64,000 nucleotides of DNA. Origin: Mycolicibacterium crocinum. Lineage in GTDB: Bacteria; Actinomycetota; Actinomycetes; Mycobacteriales; Mycobacteriaceae. Position numbers and translations under genes: made by a program. Numbering within the stretch: the first letter of the stretch is position 1; every line of letters begins with the position of its first letter. The stretch lies in contig NZ_CP092362.2 in assembly GCF_022370635.2 (NCBI RefSeq), forward strand, positions 5,890,001 to 5,954,000, read 5' to 3'. Positions 19,392 through 26,817 of the stretch are shown here, piece after piece. The notes below the pieces were generated by a model. The model was not told the origin of the DNA. It searched no databases and was given only the letters and a program-made list of their open reading frames with translations.

Positions 19392-20267
19392 CTACCGGAC
19401 TACGAGCACCGAGCATTCGGCGTGATGAATGAGGTTCTGGGCGACCGAGCCGAGGACCGACCCCGCCAGTCTCCCCCGGCCGTGACTGCCGACGACCACC
19501 AGTTGAGCCTCCCGCGACAAATCGGTGAGCCCTTTCGCGGGACTGATGTCCCGAAAAACCTTGACGACGTGGGCGTTCGGATATTTCTTGGTCAGCGGTT
19601 GCACCAACTCGTCCATCCGCTGGCGCTGTCGGGTCTCCAAGACATCCAGCAACTGCCAGTCCATGTTCCCTTCGCCACCGAGATCGCCCATCCCGACCGC
19701 GGCGTCGATCTCCCACATATGCGCGACCGTCAGCTGCGCGCGCAGCGCGCGAGCGATGTCGAATGCTTCCGCGAGCGCCCGGCCGGACGCCTCGGAGTCG
19801 TCGACTCCGACCACGACCGGCAATGGCTTGCCGGTCCGCTTGGCGAGAGGGGCTCGCCAGACGCCGACCGGACATTGAGCCTGATGGACGGTTCGCACGG
19901 CATGGCCGCCCAGCGCTCGATGGTCCGCCGCCCCGGTGCCCACCACGAGCAGTCGCGCCTCTTGCGAGGCATCAGCCAGGGCAGTCGCAACTGCTCCCTT
20001 GACCGTTGACGTGCTGACCGCGAGATCGGGATGCGCCGACCGAACGTTCGCCTCCGCCGTCGCGAGCACGCCGTCACCGTTCGCGTCCAGGTCGGCGGAC
20101 GCGCCAGTGCCTGCGAAATGCCAGTCAACTCGCGGGATCGCATGCAGCAAGGTCAGCGGCAGGGCCTGTGCGGTGGCCAACTTTGCGGCCCAGCGGGCAG
20201 CGCCGAGGGAGGCGTCCGATCCGTCGATGCCGACGACGATGGGCTGTTCTGGGGCAGCGGTGGTCAT
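19392..20267 (-). CDS. Tandem universal stress protein
   Basis: The 291-residue protein consists of two UspA domains (about 8-143 and 153-291). The second has a clear ATP-binding motif, GSHGRGRLAGSVLGSV. The first has only a degenerate version (GTGAADHRALGGHAV). Two-domain USPs are numerous in mycobacteria, often bind ATP or cAMP and are commonly induced by hypoxia through DosR. I do not see a convincing DosR box in the short upstream gap. The start ATG at 20267 lies 66 nt downstream of the stand-alone intein-endonuclease ORF on the same strand. Confidence 0.93.
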   Translation of the reverse strand: MTTAAPEQPIVVGIDGSDASLGAARWAAKLATAQALPLTLLHAIPRVDWHFAGTGASADLDANGDGVLATAEANVRSAHPDLAVSTSTVKGAVATALADASQEARLLVVGTGAADHRALGGHAVRTVHQAQCPVGVWRAPLAKRTGKPLPVVVGVDDSEASGRALAEAFDIARALRAQLTVAHMWEIDAAVGMGDLGGEGNMDWQLLDVLETRQRQRMDELVQPLTKKYPNAHVVKVFRDISPAKGLTDLSREAQLVVVGSHGRGRLAGSVLGSVAQNLIHHAECSVLVVR

Positions 20268-20333
20268 GCCTTGAGAATATGGGTGACCATATTTAGCTGA
20301 TACCGGATCGCTGTTGTCAGGGCAGGTCGACGC

Positions 20334-21617
20334 TTAGCCCGTGTGCGCGACGATTCCCTGCGCTATCACGTTGTCCGCGCCGTCGATGCCTATGTCGTAG
20401 ACATCCTGCTCACCAAGGCTGGTGATCTCCACGATCTCGTCCCAGAACACGTCGTTGGTAGCCAAGTCGTGTAGGTCGCGGTCTTCGAGCACGATAGAGA
20501 CGTTGTGCAGGCGGCCGCGGCTCGGCGAGCGCTTCCACATCGCCGAACCGCAGAACTTGGTATTCATCGCGGTCGCGAAGTCCCTCTGCGTGATTGCTTT
20601 TTCGGCCAACGCCGCTCGCACCCTGGTCCACACATCCGTGGGCACCGTATCCAAATTCGTGTTTCGTCGCACCGGTTCGAGCTTGGCGATCAGGGCCTCC
20701 GCCGCTGCATCCTTGGAGCCATGAACACCGATATGGCGTAGAAACCGCAACTGGTTCTCCGCTCCGTAGATATGCAGGTGCCAGCAGTCTCGATAGCCTT
20801 CCTTGCCCACCCGCTTGATGCGGAAGAGAACGCCGAACCGCAACAGTAGGTGTGCAACGTCATCGATCAGGCGCCGACTGGTTGATGCGTAATACAGCCG
20901 GCCGATCTGCGATCGCGCATCCCAGCTCACGTGGCCGTCCGTCGTCCACAAGTGTCGGAGGAAGAGTCCCACCCGAACGTTTTGGAGCGCGAATACTTCG
21001 CTCGGCACAAACTTCTCGTAGCTTCGCTTATCGAACAGCCCGAACTCGTCCAACCATGCGGCGATCGGATTCCGCTTACCATGCGTCAGGTGATACGGCG
21101 CAGGCAAACGGAGAGTGATTACTCGGGCGGACGGATAGTCATCGCGAATTGCTGTCACGCCAAAGTGCCGCGCGGCGGCAGTCACGGCATCCAAACTCTC
21201 TTCGTCGATGCTCGCGTACCGGATGGGCTGATTCTTCACGCAGGAACCGTCACCGATCATGTGCGCGAGGAGGATCACTTCGGGGTCGACCATTCGGAGC
21301 GGAACTAGCGGTTCCGGAACGCGGCGCGGCACACCAATGCGCTGGCCACTCGCCATGTTCGCCAACGCAGTTGGACCATCCAGCGTCATACATAGCTGGC
21401 AGTCCGTGGCCTCCAATTCGCGCCCGGACCCCAGTCGCACTCGGAAAACCTCCGCATAACCGCGGTGCGCCACTCTGTGGATAGGCTGCGCTGTCAACCG
21501 CTTCCGCTGGTCCAACGTCCAGATGAGTGGACGGTCGCCAGTTTGCGCCAGCTCGCCGATGGTTATCAAGGAACCATTGTCGGCCCTGATTATCCGCGCT
21601 GACGCCGGCAGAGACAT
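20334..21617 (-). CDS. Stand-alone intein-derived LAGLIDADG homing endonuclease (splicing-dead relative of the second DnaB intein)
   Basis: The 427-residue ORF reads as a complete large intein without exteins. The N-terminal Hint part (LPASARIIRADNGSLITIGEL) and PRRVPEPL, IGDGSCVKNQPIRY and YYASTSRRLIDDVAHLLLR match, from memory, the intein at the second mycobacterial DnaB site. Both LAGLIDADG motifs are present with acidic residues (LLAHMIGDG, Asp123; LFLRHLWTTDG, Asp227). Splicing residues are gone. Met1 sits directly before Ser2, the position of the usual Cys1. The block B TxxH motif is TDCQ (71-74). The end is AHTG-stop instead of His-Asn plus a nucleophile. The ATG lies 6 nt after the dnaB TAG, in the same frame, with a weak ribosome site, so coupling or read-through is possible. 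Codons such as ATA, AGA and AGG set it apart. A HO-like free endonuclease is the best reading. Confidence 0.88.
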   Translation of the reverse strand: MSLPASARIIRADNGSLITIGELAQTGDRPLIWTLDQRKRLTAQPIHRVAHRGYAEVFRVRLGSGRELEATDCQLCMTLDGPTALANMASGQRIGVPRRVPEPLVPLRMVDPEVILLAHMIGDGSCVKNQPIRYASIDEESLDAVTAAARHFGVTAIRDDYPSARVITLRLPAPYHLTHGKRNPIAAWLDEFGLFDKRSYEKFVPSEVFALQNVRVGLFLRHLWTTDGHVSWDARSQIGRLYYASTSRRLIDDVAHLLLRFGVLFRIKRVGKEGYRDCWHLHIYGAENQLRFLRHIGVHGSKDAAAEALIAKLEPVRRNTNLDTVPTDVWTRVRAALAEKAITQRDFATAMNTKFCGSAMWKRSPSRGRLHNVSIVLEDRDLHDLATNDVFWDEIVEITSLGEQDVYDIGIDGADNVIAQGIVAHTG

Positions 21618-21623
21618 GGCTGT

Positions 21624-23882
21624 CTATCGCGCCATGTTGGTGAACCGCGACAAATGCAGTTGGTGCGCCACCGTCACCGTACGGGTCGGTCCCGCACGGT
21701 GTTTCGCGACGATCAGGTCGGCTTCACCGCCCCGCGGGTCATCGGTTTCGAACGCATCGGGCCGGTGCAGCAAAATCACCATGTCCGCATCTTGCTCGAT
21801 GCTACCGCTTTCGCGTAGGTCAGCTAACATTGGCTTCTTGTCGGTCCGCTGCTCGGGACCACGGTTCAACTGGCTCATCGCGACGACCGGTACTTCCAGC
21901 TCTTTCGCCAAAAGCTTAATCTGCCTTGAGAATTCGGAGACTTCTTGCTGTCGGGACTCGACCTTCTTGCCTGACGTCATCAGCTGCAGGTAGTCCAGGA
22001 CGATCAGTCGCAACCCTGCCTTCTGATGCAGCCGACGAGCCTTCGCGCGGATCTCCATCATCGTCAGGTTCGGCGAATCGTCGATATACAAAGGTGCTTC
22101 ACTGATTTCGCTCATACGGCGGGCTAGGCGGGTCCAGTCGTCATCCGTCATGCGGCCCGACCGCATGTCGGCAAGCTTGATCTTGGCCTCGGCCGAGAGC
22201 AGACGCATGACGATCTCGGACTTGCTCATTTCCAACGAGAACACGATGCTCGGCAGCCGGTTCTTGATGGAGCACGACCGCATGAAATCGAGTCCCAGCG
22301 TGGAGTTGTGGGTCGGAATCATCGCTCGACCAGCCAGATACAAGTGGGCGTCGTTGTCGACCTCGACGCACCGCACCGGAACGCTCGCGATCGGCCGGAC
22401 ATCTGTGACGAATCGCGACGAAACCCGTACCGGACGACCGGCCGATTGTTCCTTGTGGGCCAGCACTTTTCGAGGGATCTGAAAAACAGAGTCATCGGTC
22501 GAGAAGTTCAGAATGCAGCCAGTCGGGCCTTCTGCGCGGTGGCAGCGGTATCCGAGGCTGACGATCAGCTCGAACGCGTCATCCGCCAGTTGCCGGTCGG
22601 TGAATCTTAGTTGGACGGCCCCACCGACCTTCACGATTCCGGCGGCATCCAGCAGACCGGCGAGCAAGGTGCGACGCTGGGTTTCGGAGGCGCGCAGGTA
22701 CTCAGCCGCGATGTGGGTGGCATCGAGTGCATCGATATCAGCGCCCTCGGCTTCTACCCGCATCATCATTTCGGGATCGCCGTCGCGGATCCCGCCGCCG
22801 AGCCATGCGCCCAAGGTGTACGGCGGGACCGGCAAGTCGGAGTATGCAGCCTGCAATGGCTTGGCATTTGTCACCGAGTGGTTCAGCCGGTGGTCTTGGG
22901 TCGGGCAACGAAGAGTGGCGGCGATTTGTCGCGTCGTCCGCACGGCAGCGCATGTCTGCATCGACGCCCGCGTCTCCGTCAGCCATTGATGTTCAGCATC
23001 CGCGATAAGCACTGTGCCATCAGAGAACTCGACCTCGTAGCACGGCCGCCCCACCATGACGTCGGTCGCCGCGACCACGCGTGTCGGGCATCCATCAGCG
23101 TCGATCAGATAGTCTCCGACCTTCACCTCGCCCATCGTGGTCCAGCCCGTCGGCGTCGGCAGCGGCGTGTCCAGGCCCAGGGCTTTCCCCATACCGGGCC
23201 TGGCCGCCACCACGATCATCTGACCCGGATGCAGACCGTTGGTCAGCTCGTCCAGTTCGGTGAACCCCGTCGGTACACCACGCGACACGCCACCCTGCGA
23301 GGCGATGGCATCGATCTCGTCCATCGTCGGCTGCAACAGGTCTTCCAACGGAAGGAAGTCCTCAGTGGTCCGCCGCTCGGTCACGTCATAGATCTCGGCT
23401 TGCGCGCGGTCCACGATCTCGTTGACGTCGGCGCCCTCGGCGCCGGCGTAGCCGTACTGCACCACGCGGGTGCCGGCCTCGACCAGGCGGCGCAACAACG
23501 CCTTCTCCGCCACGATGCCCGCGTAGTACCCGGCGTTGGCAGCGGTCGGCACCGTTGAAATCAGGGTGTGCAGATACGGTGCCCCGCCGATACGGCGCAA
23601 CAGTCCGCGGCGGTCCAGCTCCGCGGCGACGGTAACGGCGTCGGCCGGCTCCCCGCGCCCGTACAGGTCGAGGATCGCGTCGTAGACGTTCTGGTGGGCC
23701 GGGCGGTAGAAGTCACCCGGGCGCAGCCGCTCCAACACGTCGGCGATGGCGTCCTTGGACAGCAGCATGCCGCCCAACACCGATTGTTCGGCGGCGAGAT
23801 CCTGGGGTGGCTGGCGGCCAAAATCCTCAGAGGGAGGAGGGCTATCCATCCCGGGCTGACCAAGATCGTCGACGACCGCCAT
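21624..23882 (-). CDS. dnaB: Replicative DNA helicase DnaB with an in-frame intein
   Basis: The 752-codon frame encodes a 459-residue DnaB interrupted by a 293-residue intein (residues 234-526). The N-extein carries the DnaG-interacting N-domain (PPQDLAAEQSVLGGML). The C-extein carries the RecA-like motor with Walker B region LIVLDYLQLM, motif SQLNRGPEQR and the arginine-finger region KHRAGPTRTVTV. The intein splits Walker A between Lys233 and Ser527, so ATPase activity requires splicing to GMGKST. The second intein site known in mycobacteria, RESG693/S694, is uninterrupted. A strong GAGGAGGTGG ribosome site precedes ATG 23882, and a LexA-like box lies 29-44 nt upstream. C-extein codons (TTA, CTA, TCA, AGG, CAA) are less GC-rich than those of the N-extein. 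Confidence 0.97.
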   Translation of the reverse strand: MAVVDDLGQPGMDSPPPSEDFGRQPPQDLAAEQSVLGGMLLSKDAIADVLERLRPGDFYRPAHQNVYDAILDLYGRGEPADAVTVAAELDRRGLLRRIGGAPYLHTLISTVPTAANAGYYAGIVAEKALLRRLVEAGTRVVQYGYAGAEGADVNEIVDRAQAEIYDVTERRTTEDFLPLEDLLQPTMDEIDAIASQGGVSRGVPTGFTELDELTNGLHPGQMIVVAARPGMGKALGLDTPLPTPTGWTTMGEVKVGDYLIDADGCPTRVVAATDVMVGRPCYEVEFSDGTVLIADAEHQWLTETRASMQTCAAVRTTRQIAATLRCPTQDHRLNHSVTNAKPLQAAYSDLPVPPYTLGAWLGGGIRDGDPEMMMRVEAEGADIDALDATHIAAEYLRASETQRRTLLAGLLDAAGIVKVGGAVQLRFTDRQLADDAFELIVSLGYRCHRAEGPTGCILNFSTDDSVFQIPRKVLAHKEQSAGRPVRVSSRFVTDVRPIASVPVRCVEVDNDAHLYLAGRAMIPTHNSTLGLDFMRSCSIKNRLPSIVFSLEMSKSEIVMRLLSAEAKIKLADMRSGRMTDDDWTRLARRMSEISEAPLYIDDSPNLTMMEIRAKARRLHQKAGLRLIVLDYLQLMTSGKKVESRQQEVSEFSRQIKLLAKELEVPVVAMSQLNRGPEQRTDKKPMLADLRESGSIEQDADMVILLHRPDAFETDDPRGGEADLIVAKHRAGPTRTVTVAHQLHLSRFTNMAR
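21803..21804 (-). other. Empty second DnaB intein insertion site
   Basis: Between codons for Gly693 and Ser694 (LRESG/SIEQDAD) lies the position where the other family of mycobacterial DnaB inteins is inserted. Here it is uninterrupted. The codons around it (TTA GCT GAC CTA CGC GAA AGC GGT AGC) are unusual for this GC-rich genome. The related endonuclease ORF starts 186 nt further along. Confidence 0.75.
22305..23183 (-). mobile_element. Class 3-like DnaB intein in the P-loop, endonuclease degenerate
   Basis: The intein has 293 residues, from Ala1 (after GMGK) to Asn293 (before STLGLDF). It lacks Cys1/Ser1, and instead shows the three noncontiguous residues typical of class 3 inteins: Trp67 in block B (AEHQW), Cys272 in block F (VRCVEVDND) and Thr291 in THN, followed by Ser+1. 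Class 3 inteins use the block F Cys as first nucleophile. The endonuclease region is shortened and damaged: LGAWLGGGI (124-132) and LLAGLLDAAG (173-182) have lost the acidic residues that LAGLIDADG enzymes need, and only about 40 residues separate them. Splicing is probably intact while homing is lost. Related P-loop DnaB inteins in mycobacteria have been reported to respond to redox state. Confidence 0.92.
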
Positions 23883-23910
23883 TGGGCTGACCCCACCTCC
23901 TCTTTATCCG

Positions 23911-23926
23911 TCGAACTCATGTTCGA
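23911..23926. promoter_or_regulatory. LexA-type SOS box upstream of dnaB
   Basis: The 16-base palindrome TCGAACTCATGTTCGA exactly fits the mycobacterial LexA consensus TCGAAC-N4-GTTCGA. It lies 29-44 nt upstream of the dnaB ATG and just downstream of a possible -10 hexamer (GATAGT on the minus strand, 23930-23935), where a repressor would block the start site. DNA-damage control of dnaB, its intein and the downstream endonuclease is inferred. Confidence 0.75.
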
Positions 23927-24309
23927 TGCACTATCAGAGGTGTACCCCACGCCCCCGACAAGTACTTGGCGTCGCGATGATGATCGGCACCGCCGACGGC
24001 TCACGCTAGACGTTGCTGGGGCCGTCGGAAACCGGGGCTGTTCATCAACCTGTTAGTGGTTTGTGGATAGCTGGGGAAAGGGGTGTTGAGTCGTTGGGGA
24101 GAACCTGTGGATCATCGGCCATTTTTGGGTTATCTGCCCAGCTAAACGCAGGGTAGCGCCGGTTGTGCGTTGTGGATGGCAAGTTCACCGGCGTGTCGGG
24201 TCCGGTTGCGATCTCGGGCGTGTTGTGTTGCCGGAGGTTATGCGCCAGGTTAACGGCCGGTTAGATTAGCTGTGGGCACCCCGCCGGAATGTGTTCGCCA
24301 GCAATACAG

Positions 24310-24354
24310 CAATTCCCCGGGTGCGGCCGCGAACGACCACCACCCGGGGAATTG
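24310..24354 (-). terminator. Terminator hairpin after rplI
   Basis: A perfect 14-bp inverted repeat (CAATTCCCCGGGTG and its complement) with a 17-base loop begins 11 bases past the rplI stop. No U-run follows, as is usual for mycobacterial hairpin terminators. It closes the rpsF-ssb-rpsR-rplI operon. Confidence 0.85.
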
Positions 24355-24364
24355 ACGCAGATGG

Positions 24365-24823
24365 CTAACTCTGGGGCACGACGTCGACGGTGATGTCGAC
24401 GTTCACCTCGGGGTGCAAGTGCACACCGACGGTGTGGGCGCCAGTCGCCTTGATGTGTGCCTTGGGCAGCTGCACGGTGCGCTTGTCCAGGCTGGGTCCC
24501 CCGGCCTTCTTGATCGCCCCGACGATGTCATTGGCGGTCACCGAACCGAACAGCTTGCCCGAGTCCGCGGCGGACTTCACCGGCAGCTGGATCGAACCCA
24601 GCGCGGTGATGGCGGCCTTGATCTCGTCGGCGTGCTCACGGTCGCGCACGGTCTTGGTCTCGCGGGCGCGACGGATCTCGTCGGCCTGCTTCTGGGCTCC
24701 GCGCGAGGCCACGATGGCCAGGCCGCGCGGCAGCAGGTAGTTGCGTCCGTAGCCGTCTTTCACCTCGACGGTGTCACCGGCCACGCCGAGGTGGTCGACC
24801 TCGGCAGTCAGGATGAGCTTCAT
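24365..24823 (-). CDS. rplI: 50S ribosomal protein bL9
   Basis: The 152-residue protein is full length. The N-terminal domain has the bL9 signature [23 protein letters not shown] charged connecting helix and the C-terminal domain ([32 protein letters not shown]) follow. bL9 binds 23S rRNA at the base of the L1 stalk. It is the last gene of the rpsF-ssb-rpsR-rplI operon, starting 17 nt after rpsR, and is followed by a strong hairpin. Confidence 0.98.
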   Translation of the reverse strand: MKLILTAEVDHLGVAGDTVEVKDGYGRNYLLPRGLAIVASRGAQKQADEIRRARETKTVRDREHADEIKAAITALGSIQLPVKSAADSGKLFGSVTANDIVGAIKKAGGPSLDKRTVQLPKAHIKATGAHTVGVHLHPEVNVDITVDVVPQS

Positions 24824-24840
24824 GTCGATACGTCCGTTCT

Positions 24841-25095
24841 CTACCGTGCCGCCGAGGTGAACGGCAGCAGGGCAACCTCACGCGCGTTCTTGACGGCGAT
24901 CGCGATGTCGCGCTGGTGCTGCACGCAGTTACCGGTCACCCGGCGAGCGCGGATCTTGCCCCGCTCGCTGATGTAGGTGCGCAGCAGCTGCGTGTCCTTG
25001 TAGTCGATGTCCTGCCCCTTCTTGGAGCAGAACACGCACTTGCGGGTCTTGACCGGCTTTTCCGGTGCGGGACGCCGCTTGTTGGTCTTGGCCAT
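24841..25095 (-). CDS. rpsR: 30S ribosomal protein bS18
   Basis: The 84-residue protein has the bS18 core ([28 protein letters not shown], then [13 protein letters not shown]). Two Cys residues in the N-terminal KCVFCSKKG, plus one in TGNC, suggest the zinc-binding (C+) form; mycobacteria also carry a zinc-free paralogue elsewhere. bS18 pairs with bS6 on the 30S platform, and both are encoded in this operon. Confidence 0.97.
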   Translation of the reverse strand: MAKTNKRRPAPEKPVKTRKCVFCSKKGQDIDYKDTQLLRTYISERGKIRARRVTGNCVQHQRDIAIAVKNAREVALLPFTSAAR

Positions 25096-25158
25096 GGGTC
25101 AATCTCTCTCGTTCTTCACACTGGCGCGCCCTTGGCGCACAAAGGTTTTCGTTGGGTA

Positions 25159-25674
25159 TCAGAAGGGCGGTTCGTCGTCGCCGCCGGCGAACGAGCCCGA
25201 CGCCGGGGCGCTGCCCCAGGGATCGTCGTTGGTGGGCTCACTGGCCGCCTGCGGACGGGAGCCTCCGCCACCGCCGCCTCCGCCGAAGCCGCCGCCCCCG
25301 CCACCGCTGCGCGAGGCCTTGTTGACCTTGGCGGTGGCGTACCGCAGCGACGGGCCGATCTCGTCGACCTCGAGCTCCACGACGGTGCGCTTCTCACCCT
25401 CGCGGGTTTCGAAGGACCGCTGCTTCAGCCGGCCCTGGACGATCACCCGCGAGCCGCGGGTGAGGCTCTCGGCCACGTTCTCGGCCGCCTCACGCCAGAT
25501 GTTGCAGCGCAGGAACAGCGCCTCGCCGTCTTTCCACTCGTTGGTCTGACGGTCGAACATGCGCGGGGTCGACGCCACCGTGAAGTTGGCGACGGCTGCA
25601 CCGGACGGGGTGAACCGAAGTTCGGGGTCGGCGGTCAGGTTTCCGACGACGGTGATGGTCGTGTCACCGGCCAC
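25159..25674 (-). CDS. ssb: Single-stranded DNA-binding protein
   Basis: The 171-residue protein has an N-terminal OB fold ([44 protein letters not shown]), a Gly-rich disordered linker (about 123-140) and the acidic tail DDEPPF that binds replication and repair partners. The start is GTG, with AGGAGG 8 nt upstream. It lies between rpsF and rpsR, the usual arrangement. Confidence 0.98.
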   Translation of the reverse strand: MAGDTTITVVGNLTADPELRFTPSGAAVANFTVASTPRMFDRQTNEWKDGEALFLRCNIWREAAENVAESLTRGSRVIVQGRLKQRSFETREGEKRTVVELEVDEIGPSLRYATAKVNKASRSGGGGGGFGGGGGGGGSRPQAASEPTNDDPWGSAPASGSFAGGDDEPPF

Positions 25675-25776
25675 AAGGTCCTCCTGGCATAGGCGGATGG
25701 ATTCACCGCGAAGCCTACGTAAGAGCTCCGACGCGCGGCGAGGTTATCCACTGGAGCGGATTGAGTCGCTGCGGAC

Positions 25777-26067
25777 TCAGTGCTTGTCGGTCCGCATCAC
25801 CTTGGTCCGCAGCACGGACTCATTCAGGTTCAGCTGACGATCGAGCTCGGACACGGTGGCCGGTTCGGCCTTCACATCGACGACGGCGTAGATGCCCTCG
25901 GCATGCTTGGCGATTTCGTAGGCCAGACGGCGCCGGCCCCAGATGTCGACCTTGTCGACCGAACCGCCGTCACTCCGGATGACGTTCAGGAACGTCTCCA
26001 GCGACGGGGCTACGGTGCGCTCGTCGAGAGTGGGGTCAAGGATGACCATGATTTCGTATGGACGCAT
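25777..26067 (-). CDS. rpsF: 30S ribosomal protein bS6
   Basis: The 96-residue protein matches bS6 ([44 protein letters not shown]). The frame extends upstream to 26103, but the ATG at 26067 has AGGAGG about 10 nt before it and matches the family N-terminus. It is the first gene of the ribosomal/ssb operon. bS6 and bS18 form a complex that in several bacteria represses this operon through a leader hairpin. Confidence 0.97.
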   Translation of the reverse strand: MRPYEIMVILDPTLDERTVAPSLETFLNVIRSDGGSVDKVDIWGRRRLAYEIAKHAEGIYAVVDVKAEPATVSELDRQLNLNESVLRTKVMRTDKH

Positions 26068-26099
26068 GGGAACCTCATCACCTCCTATGGTCGTAGCGG

Positions 26100-26116
26100 C
26101 CACGGTGTATCCGTGG
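26100..26116 (-). promoter_or_regulatory. Leader hairpin before rpsF, candidate bS6:bS18 autoregulatory element
   Basis: A 6-bp stem (CCACGG / CCGTGG) with a 5-base loop lies 33 nt upstream of the rpsF start, immediately before the ribosome site. Its position fits the S6:S18 leader known in other bacteria. Sequence identity to that motif is not established. Confidence 0.35.
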
Positions 26117-26178
26117 CAGAAGGGTCGCCTGCGTCGGCAACTTGCACAGGCTACCGGAGAGCAGGCTGATCAGCGAAA

Positions 26179-26817
26179 TCAGTTCCGCTGGCCGTAGTAC
26201 TCCAGCGCCAGCTGCAAGGTGGCATCCGAGACTTGATCCACCGCGCCGGCGTGGAACGGGGGCTGCGGGTCGTACTCGATCATCAGCTGGCTGGCCTCCG
26301 CGGCCCGGCGCCCGATTAACAGCTCGACCAGCCGCAACGCCATATCGATCCCGCTGGACACGCCGGCCGCAGTGATGATGCGCTCGGGCAGATGCTCGAC
26401 GACCCGATCCGGGGTGTAGATCGCGCCGAAGGACTCCAACAACTCGGTGGCCCGCCAATGTGTGCCGGCGGTCAGCCCGGTCAGCAGTCCCGCCGCGGCC
26501 AACACCAGGCTGCCGGTACACACCGACGTGGTGAAGGTGGTGTGGTTGTGGACCGCGCGGACCCAATCGAGCACCTCGGTGTCGTTGACGAGGGTGCGGG
26601 TGCCGATCCCGCCGGGAAACACCAGCACGTCCGGTGCGGTGATTTCGTCGAATGTGGCGTCGACGGTCAGCCCGAGCATGCCGTTGTCGCTGCGAACCTC
26701 ACCGCGCCGATGCCCGACGAAGACGACGTCGATCGACGGGATCCGCTGCAGCACCTCGTACGGCCCTATCGCATCCAGTGCGGTGTTACGCGGGAACAGT
26801 GCTATCGCGACTTGCAT
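26179..26817 (-). CDS. DJ-1/PfpI (GATase1-like) family protein
   Basis: The 212-residue protein has the DJ-1/PfpI fold with the nucleophile elbow TSVCTGSLVLAAAGLL (Cys), preceded by VLVFPGGIG and followed by THWRATELLESFGA. This variant resembles isonitrile hydratases and GlxA-type proteins without a DNA-binding domain; its substrate is unknown. The frame is open to 26946, but ATG 26817 gives the family N-terminus and has AAGAGG upstream. Its start overlaps the end of the GT87 gene by 32 nt, implying translational coupling. The same gene precedes rpsF in other mycobacteria (from memory, Rv0052). Confidence 0.85.
   Translation of the reverse strand: MQVAIALFPRNTALDAIGPYEVLQRIPSIDVVFVGHRRGEVRSDNGMLGLTVDATFDEITAPDVLVFPGGIGTRTLVNDTEVLDWVRAVHNHTTFTTSVCTGSLVLAAAGLLTGLTAGTHWRATELLESFGAIYTPDRVVEHLPERIITAAGVSSGIDMALRLVELLIGRRAAEASQLMIEYDPQPPFHAGAVDQVSDATLQLALEYYGQRN

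Larger units (their letters stand above)
23883..24364. other. dnaB-rplI intergenic region
   Basis: This 482-base stretch holds no convincing gene. It contains the dnaB ribosome site and LexA-type box, three TGTGGAT motifs resembling partial DnaA boxes (24062-24070, 24106-24114, 24171-24179), short GGTTA repeats near 24236-24275, and the rplI-side terminator hairpin at 24310-24354. The hypothetical gene that I recall between rplI and dnaB in M. tuberculosis is not seen. Confidence 0.6.

Noticed and set aside
20334-23882. Single dnaB gene with two inteins interrupted by a sequencing error
   Set aside because: The second intein-like ORF lies after the true DnaB C-terminus (FTNMAR), not at the internal RESG/S site, so a simple error at the stop codon cannot restore a normal two-intein gene.
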